Under the pieces are notes generated by a model that worked only from the letters and a program-made list of their open reading frames with translations, made no database searches and was not told where the DNA came from. DNA of 55,571 nt from an uncultured Bacteroidota bacterium. Lineage in GTDB: Bacteria > Bacteroidota > Bacteroidia > Flavobacteriales > Flavobacteriaceae. The stretch is taken from NCBI GenBank assembly GCA_902606525.1, contig CACLGW010000005.1:1-55571 (forward strand), written 5' to 3'. How positions within the stretch are numbered: the first letter of the stretch is position 1; each line of letters opens with the position of its first letter. A program made the translations under genes and the position numbers. Positions 1 through 10,811 of this stretch are shown one piece after another.

Positions 1-183
1 AAAATTGAGACTGTTTCTGAAAAGGGGAAAAACCCAATCATTAAACTTATCTCGCACGATAAGCAGTTAGTTGGATATGTTGCATCTAAGATTCGATCTT
101 TTAGAAAACCAGAGCCATATAAGGGAAAAGGTGTAAAATTTGTAGGTGAAAATATACGGAGAAAAGCAGGTAAATCAGCATAA
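1..183 (+). CDS. rplF: 50S ribosomal protein L6, 3' end (truncated by window start)
   Basis: Frame 1 is open from base 1 to TAA at 181-183; ends ...[28 protein letters not shown], typical L6 C-terminus; immediately upstream of rplR. Confidence 0.93.
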   Translation, partial: KIETVSEKGKNPIIKLISHDKQLVGYVASKIRSFRKPEPYKGKGVKFVGENIRRKAGKSA

Positions 184-192
184 TTTAGAATC

Positions 193-552
193 ATGGGATT
201 AACAAAATTAGATCGTAGAAAAAGAATTCGAAACAGAATTCGAAAAATTATTAGTGGCACTCCAAGTTTTCCTCGCTTGTCTATATACAGGAGTAATAGA
301 GAAATCTACGCACAGATTATAGACGATAAAAATGGAAAAACTATTATAGCAGCATCTTCTCGTGAGAAGGAAATTAGCAATATGAAATTAGTAGGTAAAA
401 TTGAAATTGCGTCTTCAGTTGGGAAAAGAATCGGTGAACTAGCATCTAAAGCAGGTCTTTTGGAGGTTAAATTTGATCGTGGAGGATATTTATATCATGG
501 TAGAGTCAAAGCACTTGCCGAAGGAGCGCGTGAGAGTGGATTAAAATTTTAA
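193..552 (+). CDS. rplR: 50S ribosomal protein L18
   Basis: 119 aa ORF, L18-like sequence (…[17 protein letters not shown]), operon position. Confidence 0.97.
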   Translation: MGLTKLDRRKRIRNRIRKIISGTPSFPRLSIYRSNREIYAQIIDDKNGKTIIAASSREKEISNMKLVGKIEIASSVGKRIGELASKAGLLEVKFDRGGYLYHGRVKALAEGARESGLKF

Positions 553-559
553 TTAGCAT

Positions 560-1084
560 ATGTATCAAGATTATAAAAATGTAGAATTAGTAAAGCCTGC
601 TGGTTTAGATTTAAAAGATAGATTAGTTGGGGTACAACGTGTAACTAAAGTTACAAAAGGAGGACGTGCATTTGGTTTTTCTGCAATAGTTGTGGTGGGT
701 GATGAAAACGGTATTGTAGGCCAAGGTTTAGGAAAATCAAAAGAAGTTTCAGAAGCAATTGCAAAAGCTGTTGAAGATGCAAAGAAAAATTTGATTCGTA
801 TCCCTATTGATAAGGGTACATTACCTCATGAACAAAAAGGTAAATTTGGCGGTGCCCGTGTGTTTTTAAAACCTGCTTCTGAAGGTACTGGAGTGATAGC
901 AGGGGGTGCAGTACGCGCTGTATTAGATGCTGTAGGTGTTCATAATGTCCTTTCTAAGTCTCAAGGTTCATCTAATCCTCATAATGTTGTCAAAGCAACT
1001 TTTGATGCATTATTACAACTAAGAAACCCTCAACGTATTGCAGAGCAAAGGGGAATTTCTATCGATAAAGTTTTTAATGGATAA
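560..1084 (+). CDS. rpsE: 30S ribosomal protein S5
   Basis: 174 aa, S5 motifs ([30 protein letters not shown]), operon position. Confidence 0.97.
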   Translation: MYQDYKNVELVKPAGLDLKDRLVGVQRVTKVTKGGRAFGFSAIVVVGDENGIVGQGLGKSKEVSEAIAKAVEDAKKNLIRIPIDKGTLPHEQKGKFGGARVFLKPASEGTGVIAGGAVRAVLDAVGVHNVLSKSQGSSNPHNVVKATFDALLQLRNPQRIAEQRGISIDKVFNG

Positions 1085-1095
1085 CAATATATAAG

Positions 1096-1275
1096 ATGGA
1101 AAAAATAAAAATAAAACAAGTCAAAAGTAGCATCAAGCGTTTGCAAAGTCAAAAAAGAACTTTGGAGTCTTTAGGACTTAGAGGCATTGGAAAAGAAGTT
1201 TCCCATGAGTCAACTCCAAGTATATTAGGAATGATAGAAAAAGTAAAACATTTGGTATCGGTTACTAAATTATAA
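1096..1275 (+). CDS. rpmD: 50S ribosomal protein L30 (not in supplied ORF track)
   Basis: ATG at 1096 to TAA 1273-1275, 59 aa [59 protein letters not shown]; between rpsE and rplO. Confidence 0.96.
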   Translation: MEKIKIKQVKSSIKRLQSQKRTLESLGLRGIGKEVSHESTPSILGMIEKVKHLVSVTKL

Positions 1276-1285
1276 TCAATTCGTT

Positions 1286-1738
1286 ATGAGTTTAGAAAAT
1301 TTAAGTCCTGCTAAAGGATCTACTAAAGGAGCTGGAAAACGCCTAGGAAGGGGCCAGTCTTCTGGAAAAGGTGGTACTTCGACACGTGGCCATAAAGGGG
1401 CAAAATCTCGTTCAGGTTACTCAAAAAAAATTGGATTTGAGGGTGGACAAATGCCTTTACAAAGACGTGTTCCTAAATTTGGATTCAAAAATATAAATAG
1501 AAAAGATTACCGAGGGATAAACTTGGATACAATTCAAGACCTGATATCGGATAAAAAAATTCAAAAAGAATTAAAAATTGAGCAATTAATTGAGTTGAGA
1601 TTAGCGCATAAAGATGATTTAATTAAAATTTTAGGCAGAGGGAAATTAGATAGTCCAATTAAAATTTTTGCACATAAATTTTCATTATCAGCCAAAGCAG
1701 CAATTGAAAAAATGGGAGGAGAAGCTATAAATATATAA
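1286..1738 (+). CDS. rplO: 50S ribosomal protein L15
   Basis: 150 aa, [27 protein letters not shown] motif. Confidence 0.97.
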   Translation: MSLENLSPAKGSTKGAGKRLGRGQSSGKGGTSTRGHKGAKSRSGYSKKIGFEGGQMPLQRRVPKFGFKNINRKDYRGINLDTIQDLISDKKIQKELKIEQLIELRLAHKDDLIKILGRGKLDSPIKIFAHKFSLSAKAAIEKMGGEAINI

Positions 1739-1749
1739 TTTATCCATAA

Positions 1750-3102
1750 ATGAAAAAAGTTTTAGAAACCCTTTATAATATCTATAAAATTGAAGAATTG
1801 CGCGATCGTGTTCTTCTTACTTTAGGGATGTTATTGGTATATCGAATTGGAGCACAAGTCGTTTTACCAGGGATAGACCCTGTTCAGCTAGCAGCTTTGA
1901 GTAGCCGTACTGATGGGGGAGGTCTTTTAGGAATCTTAAATGCCTTTACAGGAGGAGCTTTTGCTAACGCTTCTGTATTCGCTTTGGGAATTATGCCTTA
2001 CATTTCCGCTTCAATCGTAGTTCAACTGATGGGTATTGCCGTTCCTTATCTCCAAAAACTTCAGAAAGAAGGAGAGAGTGGAAGAAAGACAATTAATCAG
2101 ATTACAAGATGGCTGACTATCGGTATTTGTATTGTTCAAGCACCAGCATATTTATTTGGTTTAAGTGCACTAGGGGTTCCTGAGAGTGCATTTATTCTTG
2201 GTAAAGGGCCCATGTTTATAGGTTCTTCTGTAATTATTCTTGTCACAGGCACTATTTTTGCTATGTGGTTGGGTGAAAAAATTACAGATAAGGGTATTGG
2301 TAACGGCATATCTCTTCTAATTATGGTTGGAATTATTGCAAACCTACCCCTATCTTTCACGCAGGAATTTGTATCCAGGGTATCAGAAAATAACGGTGGT
2401 CTAATGCTAATTTTAATTGAATTGGTTTTATGGATAGTTATTATACTTTTGTCTGTTTTATTAACACTTGCAGTCAGACGCATTCCAGTACAATATGCTC
2501 GAAGACAGGCAGGAGGAAACACCTCTAGCAGATCTATATATGGATCACGCCAATATATACCTCTTAAATTAAATGCCTCTGGAGTGATGCCTATTATATT
2601 TGCCCAGGCTCTGATGTTTGCTCCAGTATATCTTGGAAGTGCATTAGGCGACTCAGACACAGGACAATGGATTCAAGCAAATTTTTCTGACATATTTGGA
2701 TTGTGGTATAATATATTATTTGCTGTTCTGATTATTGTATTTACTTATTTTTATACAGCTATAACAGTTCCTACAAACAAAATGTCTGATGATTTAAAAC
2801 GAAGTGGTGGTTTTGTACCTGGTATACGACCTGGAAACGAAACATCAGAATATTTAGATACAGTTATGTCGCACATAACTTTTCCAGGATCTCTTTTCCT
2901 TGCTGGAATTGCAGTATTTCCTGCGGTCGTTGTAAAGCTTATTGGTATTCAACAAGGATGGGCCCTTTTTTATGGAGGAACTTCCCTTTTGATTATGGTG
3001 GGCGTTGCTATAGATACCATTCAACAAGTCAACTCTTATTTACTAAATAGACATTATGATGGACTGATGAAATCAGGTAAAATGAGAAGGAGTATAAGTT
3101 AA
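1750..3102 (+). CDS. secY: Preprotein translocase subunit SecY
   Basis: 450 aa polytopic membrane protein with SecY motifs; after rplO. Confidence 0.98.
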   Translation: MKKVLETLYNIYKIEELRDRVLLTLGMLLVYRIGAQVVLPGIDPVQLAALSSRTDGGGLLGILNAFTGGAFANASVFALGIMPYISASIVVQLMGIAVPYLQKLQKEGESGRKTINQITRWLTIGICIVQAPAYLFGLSALGVPESAFILGKGPMFIGSSVIILVTGTIFAMWLGEKITDKGIGNGISLLIMVGIIANLPLSFTQEFVSRVSENNGGLMLILIELVLWIVIILLSVLLTLAVRRIPVQYARRQAGGNTSSRSIYGSRQYIPLKLNASGVMPIIFAQALMFAPVYLGSALGDSDTGQWIQANFSDIFGLWYNILFAVLIIVFTYFYTAITVPTNKMSDDLKRSGGFVPGIRPGNETSEYLDTVMSHITFPGSLFLAGIAVFPAVVVKLIGIQQGWALFYGGTSLLIMVGVAIDTIQQVNSYLLNRHYDGLMKSGKMRRSIS

Positions 3103-3105
3103 TAT

Positions 3106-3321
3106 ATGGCAAAACAAGAAGCAATAGAACAAGAGGGTACTATTATAGAGGCATTGTCCAATGCAATGTTTCGTGTAGAATTAGAAAACGGTCATGTTGT
3201 GACTGCTCATATCTCAGGAAAAATGCGTTTGCATTACATTAAACTATTGCCAGGTGATAAGGTCAAATTAGAAATGAGCCCTTATGATCTATCGAAAGCT
3301 AGAATAACATTTAGATTTTAA
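3106..3321 (+). CDS. infA: Translation initiation factor IF-1
   Basis: 71 aa, [41 protein letters not shown]. Confidence 0.97.
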   Translation: MAKQEAIEQEGTIIEALSNAMFRVELENGHVVTAHISGKMRLHYIKLLPGDKVKLEMSPYDLSKARITFRF

Positions 3322-3338
3322 AATATTCAACAATTGGT

Positions 3339-3455
3339 ATGAAAGTGAGAGCATCATTAAAAAAACGAAGTGCAGATTGTAAAATCGTTAGACGGAAAGG
3401 GCGTCTGTACGTTATAAATAAAAAGAACCCTAGATTTAAACAAAGACAAGGTTAA
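3339..3455 (+). CDS. rpmJ: 50S ribosomal protein L36, Cys-poor (zinc-independent type); not in supplied ORF track
   Basis: ATG 3339 to TAA 3453-3455, 38 aa [38 protein letters not shown]; between infA and rpsM. Confidence 0.96.
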   Translation: MKVRASLKKRSADCKIVRRKGRLYVINKKNPRFKQRQG

Positions 3456-3457
3456 TT

Positions 3458-3832
3458 ATGGCTAGAATATCAGGAGTAGACATTCCAAAGCAAAAAAGAG
3501 GAGTCGTTTCTTTAACTTATATTTTCGGTATTGGCAGAAGTCGAGCACAATCTATTTTGATATCAGCAAAAGTAGATGAAAGTAAAAAAGTTCAAGACTG
3601 GACAGATGAAGAAACATCTAGAATTCGAGAAGCCGTTTCTTCCTTCAAGATTGAAGGTGAGCTGCGTTCAGAGGTGCAATTAAATATAAAGCGTTTAATG
3701 GATATAGGAAGTTATCGAGGTATTCGACACAGAACAGGCCTTCCGTTACGCGGACAACGAACAAAAAACAATTCGCGTACTAGAAAGGGAAAACGTAAAA
3801 CTGTAGCAAATAAAAAGAAAGTAACTAAATAG
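3458..3832 (+). CDS. rpsM: 30S ribosomal protein S13
   Basis: 124 aa, S13 motifs incl. [28 protein letters not shown]. Confidence 0.97.
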   Translation: MARISGVDIPKQKRGVVSLTYIFGIGRSRAQSILISAKVDESKKVQDWTDEETSRIREAVSSFKIEGELRSEVQLNIKRLMDIGSYRGIRHRTGLPLRGQRTKNNSRTRKGKRKTVANKKKVTK

Positions 3833-3846
3833 CAATCCCCAATTAT

Positions 3847-4230
3847 ATGGCTAAAACAGCAGGTAAAAAAAGAAAAGTAATCGTCGAGTCCATTGGTGAA
3901 GCACACATTACGGCTTCCTTTAATAACATTATAATTTCTCTCACGAATAATAAAGGAGAAGTCATTTCCTGGTCTTCAGCTGGAAAGATGGGCTTTAGAG
4001 GTTCTAAAAAAAACACTCCTTATGCAGCACAAACCGCTGCTGAAGATTGTTCAAAGACGGCTCAAGAAGCTGGTTTACGTAAAGTAAAAGTATTTGTAAA
4101 AGGTCCTGGTAATGGACGTGAATCTGCAATTCGTTCACTTCACAATAGTGGAATTGAAGTTTTAGAAATCATTGATGTTACCCCACTTCCACATAACGGT
4201 TGTAGACCTCCAAAAAGAAGAAGAGTATAA
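3847..4230 (+). CDS. rpsK: 30S ribosomal protein S11
   Basis: 127 aa, ends [18 protein letters not shown]. Confidence 0.97.
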   Translation: MAKTAGKKRKVIVESIGEAHITASFNNIIISLTNNKGEVISWSSAGKMGFRGSKKNTPYAAQTAAEDCSKTAQEAGLRKVKVFVKGPGNGRESAIRSLHNSGIEVLEIIDVTPLPHNGCRPPKRRRV

Positions 4231-4314
4231 TAAAAATAACCTTGGATTGATATTAAGCTATCAAAGGAAGCAACCTTAAATCGTAGTGTTCAATCCAAAT
4301 ATAAAACCAATTAA

Positions 4315-4920
4315 ATGGCAAGATATACTGGTCCAAAAACAAAAATTGCTCGTAAATTTGGCGAGCCAATCTTTGGAGACGATAAATCCTTTGAAAAAAG
4401 AAATTATCCTCCAGGACAACATGGAAATGCAAAGCGAAGAGGGAAGAAATCGGAATATGCAATTCAATTAATGGAAAAGCAAAAGGCGAAGTTTACTTAT
4501 GGTATTTTAGAGCGCCAATTTCGAAACCTTTTTGAAAAAGCAAGTAGGAGTAAAGGTGTAACCGGTGAGGTTTTGTTGCAATTGTGTGAATCAAGACTAG
4601 ACAACATTGTTTATCGTTTTGGTTTATCAACCTCTAGAAGAGGCGCTAGACAATTGGTGTCACACCGACATATAACTGTAAATAATTCTATAGTAAATAT
4701 ACCCTCATACCAAGTAAAAGTGGGAGACGTTGTAGGGGTTAGAGAAAAATCTAAGTCTTTAAACATAATTGTAGAAGCAAAAGAAAAGGATTCATCGATA
4801 TATGAGTGGCTGAGTTGGAATAAAGACCAGCTTCAGGGAACATATGTAAGTTTACCTGAGCGAATACAAATTCCCGAAAATATTAAAGAACAACTAATAG
4901 TCGAACTATATTCTAAATAA
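4315..4920 (+). CDS. rpsD: 30S ribosomal protein S4
   Basis: 201 aa, [21 protein letters not shown]… S4 domain. Confidence 0.97.
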   Translation: MARYTGPKTKIARKFGEPIFGDDKSFEKRNYPPGQHGNAKRRGKKSEYAIQLMEKQKAKFTYGILERQFRNLFEKASRSKGVTGEVLLQLCESRLDNIVYRFGLSTSRRGARQLVSHRHITVNNSIVNIPSYQVKVGDVVGVREKSKSLNIIVEAKEKDSSIYEWLSWNKDQLQGTYVSLPERIQIPENIKEQLIVELYSK

Positions 4921-4937
4921 GTAAACAGAAGCAAATT

Positions 4938-5930
4938 ATGGCAATATTGAATTTTCAAAAACCCGATAAAGTAATTATGATTGATTCATCCGAATTCGAA
5001 GGTAAATTTGAGTTTCGCCCTCTCGAACCCGGATATGGATTAACAGTTGGAAACGCACTGAGGCGTGTTTTACTGTCTTCTCTAGAAGGCTTTGCAATTA
5101 CTTCTGTAAAAATAGAAAACGTTGAACACGAATTCTCAACAATTTCTGGAGTAGTTGAAGATGTTACAGAAATCATTCTAAACCTCAAGCAAGTCCGATT
5201 TAAAAGACAAATTGAAGAACAAGATGAAGAAAAAGTTTCTATCTCTATAGGAGGTCAAGAAAAGCTAAAAGCTGCAGATATTCAAAAATTTATTTCAGGT
5301 TTTCAGGTGTTGAACCCTGACTTGGTAATTTGTAATTTAGAAAAAAGCATGCAGTTAAATATGGAAATAACGATTGAAAAAGGAAGAGGGTATGTCCCAG
5401 CAGAAGAAAATAAAAGAACTAGCACTGAACTTGGGGTGATCGCTATTGATTCTATTTTTACTCCTATAAAGAATGTAAAGTATAGTATTGAAAATTTTAG
5501 AGTAGAGCAAAAGACAGATTATGAAAAACTCATATTTGAAATTATTTCAGATGGCTCTATTCATCCAAAGGATGCTCTTACTGAAGCAGCTAAAACATTA
5601 ATTCACCATTTTTTACTGTTTTCAGATGAAAGAATTACTCTAGAAGCTGACGAAATAGCTCAGACAGAGACATATGACGAAGAGTCTCTTCACATGCGTC
5701 AATTATTAAAAACTAAGTTAGTTGATATGGATCTATCGGTTAGAGCATTAAACTGCCTTAAGGCAGCTGAAGTGGATACTCTAGGAGATTTAGTTTCCTA
5801 CAATAAAAACGATTTGATGAAATTCAGAAATTTTGGAAAAAAATCATTAACTGAGCTTGAGGAATTGGTAGTTCTTAAAGGTCTTTCATTTGGTATGGAC
5901 TTAGTTAAATACAAATTAGATAAAGATTAA
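4938..5930 (+). CDS. rpoA: DNA-directed RNA polymerase subunit alpha
   Basis: 330 aa, N-terminal dimerisation motif ([22 protein letters not shown]) and alpha-CTD. Confidence 0.98.
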   Translation: MAILNFQKPDKVIMIDSSEFEGKFEFRPLEPGYGLTVGNALRRVLLSSLEGFAITSVKIENVEHEFSTISGVVEDVTEIILNLKQVRFKRQIEEQDEEKVSISIGGQEKLKAADIQKFISGFQVLNPDLVICNLEKSMQLNMEITIEKGRGYVPAEENKRTSTELGVIAIDSIFTPIKNVKYSIENFRVEQKTDYEKLIFEIISDGSIHPKDALTEAAKTLIHHFLLFSDERITLEADEIAQTETYDEESLHMRQLLKTKLVDMDLSVRALNCLKAAEVDTLGDLVSYNKNDLMKFRNFGKKSLTELEELVVLKGLSFGMDLVKYKLDKD

Positions 5931-5952
5931 TTTACATTTTTAAACAAAAAAA

Positions 5953-6513
5953 ATGAGACACGGAAAAAAAGTAATGCATTTAGGTCGAAAAAAGGCCCAC
6001 AGAAAATCAATGCTAGCTAATATGGCTTGTTCTCTAATTGAACATAAACGAATCAATACTACCTTAACTAAAGCTAAAGCTCTCAAGCAATTTATTGAAC
6101 CATTAATTACAAAATCTAAATCAGATTCTACTCACAACAGAAGACTAACTTTCTCTTCGTTGAGAAATAAAAGTGCAGTTGTAGAGTTATTTAGAGATGT
6201 TGCTGTAAAAGTAGGTGATAGACCAGGAGGATATACCCGAGTAATTAAACTTGGAAATCGTCTTGGTGATAATGCTTCTATGGCAATGATAGAATTGGTT
6301 GATTTCAATGAGGTTTACACTTTAGAAGCTAAGCCTAAGAAAAAGTCAAGGAGAAGAGCCGGTGGTAAAGCTAAAAATCAAAGTATTAAGAAAACTAAAG
6401 ATATTATTGAAAAAGGTTCAATTGAGGATGAACTTTCAACAAAAGAAGCAATCACAAATTTACCATCTAAATCACAAACTAAATCTGATAAGGATGAAAA
6501 GAAAAGTCAATAG
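5953..6513 (+). CDS. rplQ: 50S ribosomal protein L17 with Lys/Ser-rich C-terminal extension
   Basis: 186 aa, [34 protein letters not shown]. Confidence 0.97.
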   Translation: MRHGKKVMHLGRKKAHRKSMLANMACSLIEHKRINTTLTKAKALKQFIEPLITKSKSDSTHNRRLTFSSLRNKSAVVELFRDVAVKVGDRPGGYTRVIKLGNRLGDNASMAMIELVDFNEVYTLEAKPKKKSRRRAGGKAKNQSIKKTKDIIEKGSIEDELSTKEAITNLPSKSQTKSDKDEKKSQ

Positions 6514-6540
6514 TATTTTTTAAAACCCAATTATATTAAA

Positions 6541-6570
6541 GGATAAACGTTTTAGTTTATCCTTTTTTTT
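6541..6570 (+). terminator. Rho-independent terminator of the ribosomal-protein/rpoA operon
   Basis: GGATAAAC-gtttta-GTTTATCC perfect 8-bp stem followed by T8, 27 nt after rplQ stop. Confidence 0.85.
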
Positions 6571-6586
6571 GGTTTATTTTGTATAA

Positions 6587-7687
6587 ATGGAATATAGATC
6601 TAAAAATAAAGCATTCGTACTTCTTGCAGATGGGACTCAGTTTTTTGGTAAGTCTATAGGAATTTTGGGAAGTGCTTTTGGAGAAATTTGTTTTAATACT
6701 GGTATGACAGGCTATCAGGAAATTTTTACCGATCCGTCATATTATGGTCAACTTATGGTAACTACCAATACTCATATTGGAAACTATGGAGTTATTAAAG
6801 AAGAATCTCAATCCAAGGCAATTTCAATTTCAGGTTTAATATGTAAGGATTTTAGCTTTAATTACTCTCGCCCTTCTGGGGAAGAGTCCTTACAGAGCTA
6901 TTTGGAGCATCACAAACTGGTTACCATTTGTGATGTTGACACTCGTGCATTAGTAAATTATATACGTGAAAATGGTGCGATGAATGCGGTGATTTCAACT
7001 GAAACTGGAAAAGAAGAATATTTATTTAAAAAATTATCTGAAGCTCCAATTATGGAAGGTTTAGAATTAGCATCAAAGGTTTCCACTCAAGAAGCTTATA
7101 CCCTAGGTAATCCTGATGCTAAATACAAAATTGCAGCCCTAGATTTAGGAATAAAGAGAAATATTTTAAATCATATGATCGAACGGGATATGTTTGTTAA
7201 AGTTTTTCCATACAATACAACTTATGAACAGCTTGAAGCATGGAATCCAGATGGCTATTTTATTTCAAACGGCCCTGGTGATCCGCAACCTCTAAAAGAA
7301 GCTCAATCTGTTGCTAAAGCCATTATAGAAAATAATAAGCCTCTGTTTGGAATTTGTTTAGGACATCAAATCATAGCTTTAGCTAACGGTATTCCTACCT
7401 TTAAGATGTTTAATGGACATCGTGGAATTAATCATCCTGTAAAAAACTTAATAACAGGAAAAGGTGAAATCACTTCTCAAAACCACGGATTTGCAGTAGA
7501 TATGAAAGCAGCTAAAGATCATCCAGAAATTGAAATTACTCATGTCCATCTTAATGATCAAACTCTAGCAGGTATGCGTATGAAAAACAATAAATGTTTT
7601 TCAGTTCAATATCATCCTGAGGCTGGACCAGGGCCAAATGATGCAACCTATCTCTTTGATATTTTTAAAGATTATATAAATAATTAA
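6587..7687 (+). CDS. carA: Carbamoyl-phosphate synthase small subunit
   Basis: 366 aa, class I glutamine amidotransferase motif (FGICLGHQIIALA). Confidence 0.96.
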   Translation: MEYRSKNKAFVLLADGTQFFGKSIGILGSAFGEICFNTGMTGYQEIFTDPSYYGQLMVTTNTHIGNYGVIKEESQSKAISISGLICKDFSFNYSRPSGEESLQSYLEHHKLVTICDVDTRALVNYIRENGAMNAVISTETGKEEYLFKKLSEAPIMEGLELASKVSTQEAYTLGNPDAKYKIAALDLGIKRNILNHMIERDMFVKVFPYNTTYEQLEAWNPDGYFISNGPGDPQPLKEAQSVAKAIIENNKPLFGICLGHQIIALANGIPTFKMFNGHRGINHPVKNLITGKGEITSQNHGFAVDMKAAKDHPEIEITHVHLNDQTLAGMRMKNNKCFSVQYHPEAGPGPNDATYLFDIFKDYINN

Positions 7688-7704
7688 ATTAGAATTAAAA
7701 CTAT

Positions 7705-8991
7705 ATGAGTATTATCATTAAAGTACACGCTAGACAGATATTTGATTCAAGGGGAAACCCTACAGTTGAAGTTGATGTAATAACAGAAAATGGAGTTATG
7801 GGAAGGGCTGCTGTCCCTTCCGGTGCCTCAACAGGAGAGCATGAAGCTGTTGAAATGCGAGACGGGGGAAATTCTTACATGGGAAAAGCAGTCACTAAAG
7901 CGATTGAAAATGTAAATAAAGAAATTTCTGAAGAAATAATTGGAGTATCAGTTTTTGAGCAGGAGCATTTGGATAATATAATGATTAAACTGGATGGCAC
8001 ACAAAATAAATCAAGACTCGGTGCCAATGCAATTTTAGGTGTTTCATTAGCTGTTGCAAAAGCAGCAGCTAATGAACTTGGACTTCCACTTTATCGATAT
8101 ATTGGTGGTGTAAGTGCAAATACACTTCCTGTACCTATGATGAATATCATAAATGGTGGTTCTCATTCTGATGCCCCAATAGCATTCCAAGAATTTATGG
8201 TTATGCCTGTTGGAGCTTCTTCATTTACAGAAGCAATGAGGATGGGTTCCGAGATTTTTCATAACCTTAAAAATGTTTTACATCAACGGAATTTAAGCAC
8301 CGCTGTAGGAGATGAAGGTGGTTTTGCACCGAAATTAGATGGGACAGAAGATGCTTTAGAAACTATCATTAAGGCAATTAAAAATGCAGGATATAAATCA
8401 GGTTCTCAGGTAATGATAGCATTAGATTGTGCAGCTGCTGAATTTTATAAAGACGGTATTTATGATTATACACTTTTCGAAGGAGAGAAAGGATTAAAGA
8501 GAAATTCCAAAGAACAAGCAACTTATCTTGCAGATTTAGCAAAAAAATACCCAATTATTTCTATTGAAGATGGGATGGATGAAAACGATTGGGAAGGGTG
8601 GAAACTTCTTACCGAAATGACAGGAAATAAGATTCAACTTGTAGGTGATGATTTATTTGTAACTAATGTAAAACGTCTTAATAAAGGAATTGAAGAAGGA
8701 ATTGCTAACTCAATTTTGATTAAAGTGAATCAAATTGGGACACTTTCAGAAACTATTGCTGCTGTTAAAATGGCTCATCGGGCTGGTTATACTTCGGTAA
8801 TGTCACACCGGTCTGGAGAAACGGAAGACAACACAATAGCTGACTTAGCTGTTGCCCTAAATACTGGTCAAATAAAAACAGGATCAGCTTCACGAAGTGA
8901 CCGCATGGCAAAGTATAATCAACTTCTTAGAATTGAAGAAGAGTTAGATGATTTAGCTCACTTCCCTCAAGAAAAGGCTTTTAACCACTAA
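7705..8991 (+). CDS. eno: Enolase (phosphopyruvate hydratase)
   Basis: 428 aa, enolase motifs ([24 protein letters not shown]). Confidence 0.98.
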   Translation: MSIIIKVHARQIFDSRGNPTVEVDVITENGVMGRAAVPSGASTGEHEAVEMRDGGNSYMGKAVTKAIENVNKEISEEIIGVSVFEQEHLDNIMIKLDGTQNKSRLGANAILGVSLAVAKAAANELGLPLYRYIGGVSANTLPVPMMNIINGGSHSDAPIAFQEFMVMPVGASSFTEAMRMGSEIFHNLKNVLHQRNLSTAVGDEGGFAPKLDGTEDALETIIKAIKNAGYKSGSQVMIALDCAAAEFYKDGIYDYTLFEGEKGLKRNSKEQATYLADLAKKYPIISIEDGMDENDWEGWKLLTEMTGNKIQLVGDDLFVTNVKRLNKGIEEGIANSILIKVNQIGTLSETIAAVKMAHRAGYTSVMSHRSGETEDNTIADLAVALNTGQIKTGSASRSDRMAKYNQLLRIEEELDDLAHFPQEKAFNH

Positions 8992-9039
8992 GAAAATAGG
9001 TAAACTAAAACTTTACCATAGACATAAAAATATAAAAGG

Positions 9040-10305
9040 ATGAGCGAAAAAGTAAAACTAACATACAAAAACAAAGAATTTGAATTTCCCTTAATAAATG
9101 GTTCTGAAAATGAGAAAGGAATTGACATCAAAACACTTAGATCTCAAACAGGTTTGATTACATATGATCCAGGATATAAAAATACTGGATCATGTACCAG
9201 TCAAATAACTTTCCTAAATGGTGAAGAGGGGATCTTACGTCATAGAGGATATTCAATTGAAGATTTATGCAAAAATGCGAGTTTTTTAGAAGTAGCATTT
9301 CTCTTAATTTTTGGAAATATGCCTACAGAAAAAGAATTAAATCTATTGAATGATGAAATAAGAAAAGATTCTTTAGTAGATGAAGATTTAAAATTAATAT
9401 TAAAAAGTTTTCCTAAATCAGCTCACCCAATGGGTATTTTGTCTTCTTTAACTTCAGGATTAATTGCATTTAATCCTTCTTCAGTTGATATTGAATCAGA
9501 AGACGATATGCGAGAAGCAATCATTATGTTAATAGCAAAATTCCCTATTCTAGCTTCTTGGACTCATAGAAAAGTAAAAGGACTTCCGCTTAATTATGCC
9601 AATACTTCACTTTCTTATGTCGAAAATATTGCCCACATGATGTTTAAGCTACCTCATCAAGACTTTAAACCTAATCCTGTAGTGGTCAATGCTTTAAATA
9701 AGTTATTGATTTTACATGCTGATCACGAACAAAACTGCTCTACCTCTACTGTACGAATTGTTGGTTCATCGGAAGCTGGGCTTTTTGCATCTGTATCCGC
9801 TGGTGTTTCAGCCCTTTGGGGTAGACTTCATGGTGGTGCTAATCAGGGTGTTATTGAAATGCTTAAAGCAATTAAAAGAGATGGTGGCGATACAAAAAAA
9901 TTCATGGCTAGAGCAAAAGATAAGAATGACAGTTTTAGATTAATGGGTTTTGGTCATCGCGTGTACAAGAATTTTGATCCAAGGGCACGCATTATAAAAA
10001 AAACAGCTAATGAAGTTTTAGGTGAATTAGGAATCAACGATCCAATTTTAAATATTGCAAAAAGTCTTGAAGAGGAAGCACTTAATGATCCATACTTTAT
10101 TGATCGTAAATTATACCCAAATGTTGATTTTTATTCTGGAATCATTTATCGTGCTTTAGGAATTCCAACAGAAATGTTTACGGTAATGTTTGCCATAGGT
10201 AGATTACCTGGATGGATTGCCCAGTGGGCAGAAATGAGAAGAAACAAAGAACCAATAGGAAGGCCTCGCCAAATTTATACAGGAAATACCGAGCGGACTA
10301 TTTGA
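9040..10305 (+). CDS. gltA: Citrate synthase
   Basis: 421 aa, HADHEQNCSTSTVR and GFGHRVYKNFDPRA motifs. Confidence 0.96.
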   Translation: MSEKVKLTYKNKEFEFPLINGSENEKGIDIKTLRSQTGLITYDPGYKNTGSCTSQITFLNGEEGILRHRGYSIEDLCKNASFLEVAFLLIFGNMPTEKELNLLNDEIRKDSLVDEDLKLILKSFPKSAHPMGILSSLTSGLIAFNPSSVDIESEDDMREAIIMLIAKFPILASWTHRKVKGLPLNYANTSLSYVENIAHMMFKLPHQDFKPNPVVVNALNKLLILHADHEQNCSTSTVRIVGSSEAGLFASVSAGVSALWGRLHGGANQGVIEMLKAIKRDGGDTKKFMARAKDKNDSFRLMGFGHRVYKNFDPRARIIKKTANEVLGELGINDPILNIAKSLEEEALNDPYFIDRKLYPNVDFYSGIIYRALGIPTEMFTVMFAIGRLPGWIAQWAEMRRNKEPIGRPRQIYTGNTERTI

Positions 10306-10311
10306 GATTAA

Positions 10312-10755
10312 TCATATTTCTTCTATCGAAGGTGGTATATTTAAAACTTTTTGGGCATTAATTTTTTTAAAGAAACTGTGAATTCCTTTTCTGTCTGCAA
10401 CTATTTTGATGTAGTGATTGTCAAGATAAATCGAGTATTCTTCAGACTTGCCTTTGTATAATTTTAATTTATAATAAGGAATGATAAGCCCATAAGTCTC
10501 TAGTAAACTTCTAAATCGAACGATAATTCCCTTTGGTCGCAATTCTATGTTACAAATATTAACGTTTTGATCTAGTACCAATAAATTATGGATATCAACT
10601 GATGAGCTTTTTATAATTAATTTTTCGGAGCCAATTCCCCCCAAGCCCCATCGTTTTTGAAGTGAAAATGCTTTCCCTACAAGTATATCAATAAGCTTCC
10701 TTTGATTTGAATCGTTGTATGAAATATTTAGTAACATACTATAAATATAGGCCAT
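10312..10755 (-). CDS. Hypothetical protein (true start probably at MLLNISYND…)
   Basis: 147 aa ORF, convergent with gltA with a 6-nt gap; no recognised family. Confidence 0.6.
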   Translation of the reverse strand: MAYIYSMLLNISYNDSNQRKLIDILVGKAFSLQKRWGLGGIGSEKLIIKSSSVDIHNLLVLDQNVNICNIELRPKGIIVRFRSLLETYGLIIPYYKLKLYKGKSEEYSIYLDNHYIKIVADRKGIHSFFKKINAQKVLNIPPSIEEI

Positions 10756-10811
10756 TAAACTAAGGCAGTATAATCAATTGATAATAATTATCTTTATTAA
10801 CAAATTACAAC

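Noticed and set aside
2136-2660. 174-aa minus-strand ORF inside secY
   Set aside because: Fully antisense to a highly conserved secY reading frame; no recognisable protein features; shadow ORF.
4253-4471. Three small ORFs (4253-4462 -, 4276-4467 -, 4286-4471 +) at the rpsK-rpsD junction
   Set aside because: Overlap the clear rpsD frame; composition-driven spurious ORFs.
5953-6513. Lys/Ser-rich C-terminal extension of L17 as a novel fusion
   Set aside because: Extended L17 tails are common in Bacteroidota; considered ordinary.
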